Source: G963664835 sp965220775
GTDB lineage: Bacteria > Chloroflexota > UBA6077 > FW602-bin22 > JBCLEL01
Assembly: GCA_965220775.1 (NCBI GenBank)
Contig: OZ244845.1
Span: forward strand, 3,596,001 to 3,660,000
Length of the DNA: 64,000 nt
Direction: 5' to 3'
The notes under the pieces were generated by a model. That model was not told where the DNA came from. It saw only the letters and a list, made by a program, of their open reading frames with translations, and did no database searches. This document shows, in pieces, positions 62,144 to 64,000 of the stretch. The position numbers were made by a program, and so were the translations under genes. Position 1 is the stretch's first letter, and each line of letters starts with the position of its first letter.

Positions 62144-63433
62144 GACTGGGCACATGGGTGACACTTAGACCGAGCACATAGGTAACACTTTTGTAGGGGT
62201 ATACACAACTCGTTTGGCGTGATCGTCCAAGAGCCCGATGATGAGTGGACCGAACTGGATGCTCCAATGCCGATCATCGCTGGGCCTCAGCCCTACTGGT
62301 TCACCCCTCAGCGCTTCACTCAGATAGATGGTCTCGCCTCTCCACTTGATCCCTCCATTGCCGCGTACCCTCCGTATCGTCACATCAGCCTCGTACTCAG
62401 GTGATCTCACCTCCGCCGGATAAGAACGCAGAGACGGTGCGTAGAGCAGTGCCGGTGGGCGTTGTCCCAGAGCCTCGTGTGGTCTGTGCTCATTATAGAC
62501 CCGCCGGAACTCGTCGAACGCTCTCTGCTGAGTGCGTATGCTACTTCTGGGTGGAGTTGCCGTCTCAGCCTTGAGAGTGCGGTGCAATCGCTCCAGCCGG
62601 CCGTTCTGCTCAGGATGTGCCGGCTCTATACGCTCAGGTAATATGCCCAGCTTGATCCACCACACCGACAGCGAACTCAACCCACCGACTGCCACACTGG
62701 CAAAGGGCACACCGTTGTCAGAGCGCATCACCCTGGGCAGTCCGTACTCCCTGAATGCGCGCTCACACACTGCACGCACCTCAGAGCCTCTAGGTCTCTT
62801 CAGCCCTTGGCATACCAGCAAACAACGGCTAAAGCCGTCCTGGATAGTCAATGGGTCTATCCTGACCCCATCTTCCGTCCGAAACCAACCCTTGAAATCG
62901 ATCGACCATACGTCGTTCGGCCTCTCAGCTGCTGCGAACGGCTCACTCCAAGGCGCAGTGTGCCTACGGCGCTTGCGTCGACCCACCAGCCCGGCACGGT
63001 CCAGTATCTGTCCTGCCGTGCTCGACGCCGGCCAATTCATCCAAGGCTCCACACGACCCAGCCAGGCAACCAGCTTCTTAGGACCCCAGGTTGGGTGCTC
63101 TCCTTTGGCCCTGATCAGCCTCTCTATCACTGGCTGTGGCGTGGAGTTGGGATGAGTGTGCGGTGCTCGACTTCGATCTCCCAATCCCCCCAATCCCCAC
63201 AGCTTGAAGCGCTCCACCCGCTTATACCCTGTCTTGCGACTAATACTGAATTGACGACACAGCTCTGTGAAAGTGTCTTCTCCCCCTTTCCATCGTAGTA
63301 TGAAACGGATTTGCTCTTGCTCTCGACTCGTATCTTTCCAGGGCAACATCTGGCCTCCAATGATCGGTTGTTCCGATCTTGTACCACTTTGTTACCCATG
63401 TGCTCGGTTTTTCTGTTACCTATGTGCCCAGTC
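62144..63433 (-). mobile_element. IS481-type insertion sequence
   Basis: A 1290-bp element with about 48-bp imperfect terminal inverted repeats. Both begin GACTGGGCACAT and have two GCACATRGGTRACA sub-repeats (for example AGACCGAGCACATAGGTAAC). The flanks are TGTAC at 62139-62143 and TGTAC at 63434-63438, a 5-bp target duplication. It splits repeat unit 2. One transposase gene fills it. Confidence 0.87.
62165..63349 (-). CDS. IS481-family transposase (rve-type DDE integrase fold)
   Basis: A 394-residue transposase. A helix-turn-helix region with FTELCRQFSISRKTGYKRVE precedes the catalytic domain with NDVWSIDFKGWFRTEDG, VMRSDNGVPFASVAVGG and RIEPAHPEQNGRLERLHRTL, in which the Asp, Asp and Glu of the DDE triad are found. 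It moves the surrounding element. It ends only 22 bp from the left terminal repeat and begins about 84 bp from the right one. The frame is intact, so the element may be active. Confidence 0.9.
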   Translation of the reverse strand: MLPWKDTSREQEQIRFILRWKGGEDTFTELCRQFSISRKTGYKRVERFKLWGLGGLGDRSRAPHTHPNSTPQPVIERLIRAKGEHPTWGPKKLVAWLGRVEPWMNWPASSTAGQILDRAGLVGRRKRRRHTAPWSEPFAAAERPNDVWSIDFKGWFRTEDGVRIDPLTIQDGFSRCLLVCQGLKRPRGSEVRAVCERAFREYGLPRVMRSDNGVPFASVAVGGLSSLSVWWIKLGILPERIEPAHPEQNGRLERLHRTLKAETATPPRSSIRTQQRAFDEFRRVYNEHRPHEALGQRPPALLYAPSLRSYPAEVRSPEYEADVTIRRVRGNGGIKWRGETIYLSEALRGEPVGLRPSDDRHWSIQFGPLIIGLLDDHAKRVVYTPTKVLPMCSV

Positions 63434-63668
63434 TGTACCCGCCCCACCCCGACCCCAGCGGGGGACAAGCCCCTCGCCTCGCGAAGTCTTCGACCGCGCT
63501 ACATTTTCTCATTCCGCCCTCGGCCATCGGTCTACAATTCGGCGCGTTTCGCCGGTGGAGAGCCGGGATGGAGGGCGATTGGTGGGCGCATCCCGGATCG
63601 GAGTCCGGGACATGCTTTCGTGCCAATCGCTCATGCCGGCTGTTGCCGGCGCACCAAAGTGTGAAAAT

Positions 63669-63985
63669 GAGACCTGGTCGTTGGATGTGTTCGGATGTGG
63701 TTGATGCCACCCTTCCCCTCTGGATTCCCGCTTCCGTGAGAATGACGAATTCGGTGGCAGGGGATAACTATTTTCGTACGAATGACGAATTTGGTGAGGG
63801 CAGGCGTCGAGAGGCGTACGGATGACGGCGTACGTTGTTACGACAATGGAAAGACCCCGACTGGCGCGTGGGTTGCGTACACTAACCACAAGCGAAGCTA
63901 CAATATCACCACGAATTCGAGGGAACGGCTTGGCGGTCGAGACAGATGTTGCGGACATGCGTGGCATTCTGAATGGGAGATAACT
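63669..63985. other. intergenic with small dispersed palindrome-type repeats
   Basis: GATTCCCGCTTCCGTGAGAA followed by TGACGAATTCGG, and again GTACGAATGACGAATTTGG, resembles a widespread intergenic repeat whose minus-strand translation gives the false FSRKRESR peptide. No gene is supported. Short plus-strand codons from TTG 63930 give a 17-residue peptide ending at 63983, which could be chance. Confidence 0.4.
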
Positions 63986-64000
63986 ATGGGCTCACGACTA
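63986..64000 (+). CDS. possible start of a gene at the window edge
   Basis: ATG GGC TCA CGA CTA starts at 63986 with a GGGAGA ribosome binding site six bases upstream. Only five codons are visible, so the product is unknown. Confidence 0.35.

Larger units (their letters stand above)
61717..63668 (+). repeat. 282-bp tandem repeat, unit 2 split by an insertion sequence
   Basis: Unit 1 is 61717-61998; unit 2 runs 61999-62143 and continues at 63439 to about 63577 after the inserted element; unit 3 (63578-63668) is partial. Shared landmarks are ATTGG followed by TCCCGGATCG, GCTCATGCCGGCTG, AAGCCGGAGTTGTGGTTTGG, CCCCACCCCGACCCCAGCGG and GCTACATTTTCTCATTCCGCC. A degenerate partial unit probably precedes at about 61600-61716. 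The units do not contain a convincing gene. Confidence 0.8.

Noticed and set aside
61534..62277. A 247-residue minus-strand open frame, and several plus-strand ones in the same place
   Set aside because: They are translations of the tandem repeat units, with internal repeats such as AVPIRCTKPQLRLF caused by the DNA repeat, and they run into the insertion sequence.

Overview
The window (about 55% GC, unusually rich in TTG and GTG starts, dense short operons) looks like a chromosomal stretch of an uncultured Chloroflexota bacterium, most likely Dehalococcoidia/SAR202-like. The pointers are lipoproteins with VEKPVEVVVTR-type repeats behind the lipobox, tandem DUF3179 lipoproteins, an rpmH-rnpA-yidD-yidC-jag block, and PP-type domain combinations common in that phylum. 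The placement is inference; no rRNA gene is present to confirm it.

Layout. 0-11 kb: the end of a two-subunit TPP decarboxylase, a SirB1-like protein, a PPi-type phosphofructokinase, a four-gene minus-strand operon (PhyH dioxygenase, L-rhamnose mutarotase, SDR, HpcH/HpaI aldolase) that suggests deoxysugar or hydroxyacid catabolism, then a bifunctional nuclease, HD protein, GT4 glycosyltransferase, ornithine-cyclodeaminase-like enzyme, methyltransferase and an MFS gene broken by a stop. 12-13.4 kb: repeat-rich intergenic DNA with a MITE and a repeat cluster. 13.4-17.7 kb: ribosomal protein L34, RNase P protein, YidD, YidC, Jag, a PfkB kinase and ParA, an oriC-type block without dnaA or parB. 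18-23.2 kb: aminotransferase and threonine pathway hom-thrC-thrB. 23.3-29.2 kb: a local family of secreted glucose/sorbosone-dehydrogenase lipoproteins, two intact and two decayed. 30.6-33.7 kb: ccdA followed by two DUF3179 lipoproteins, each with an in-frame TGA exactly where the family has the first Cys of a CPLC motif. These are read here as selenocysteine proteins and are the most interesting find of the window. 34.3-38.1 kb: MFS, hydroxyacid dehydrogenase, nicotinate phosphoribosyltransferase.

38.2-45.3 kb is an accessory island: a 3.1-kb IS1595-type transposon with 23-bp perfect terminal inverted repeats carrying a methyltransferase-nuclease fusion, small hypothetical genes, an SH3 surface protein, two degenerate tRNA-like sequences and a second IS1595-type transposase whose 5' side is shared with the MITE family. 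45.4-53.5 kb: envelope polysaccharide genes (LCP ligase, two epimerases, sugar isomerase-like TIM barrel, CapD-like dehydratase, WecA/MraY-like transferase, WecG/TagA transferase). 53.6-61.4 kb: a minimal zinc metallopeptidase, the second MITE copy, glpX, purA, S41 peptidase-like lipoprotein, cobalamin adenosyltransferase, a membrane protein and a MOSC protein. 61.5-64 kb: tandem 282-bp repeats interrupted by an IS481-type insertion sequence, and the possible start of another gene at the edge.

Mobile-element activity is a theme: MITE copies with 8-bp target duplications, an IS with a 5-bp duplication, a transposase remnant between thrC and thrB, and recombination-type decay in the dehydrogenase cluster. 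Intergenic stretch 51404-51682 shows nothing recognisable.
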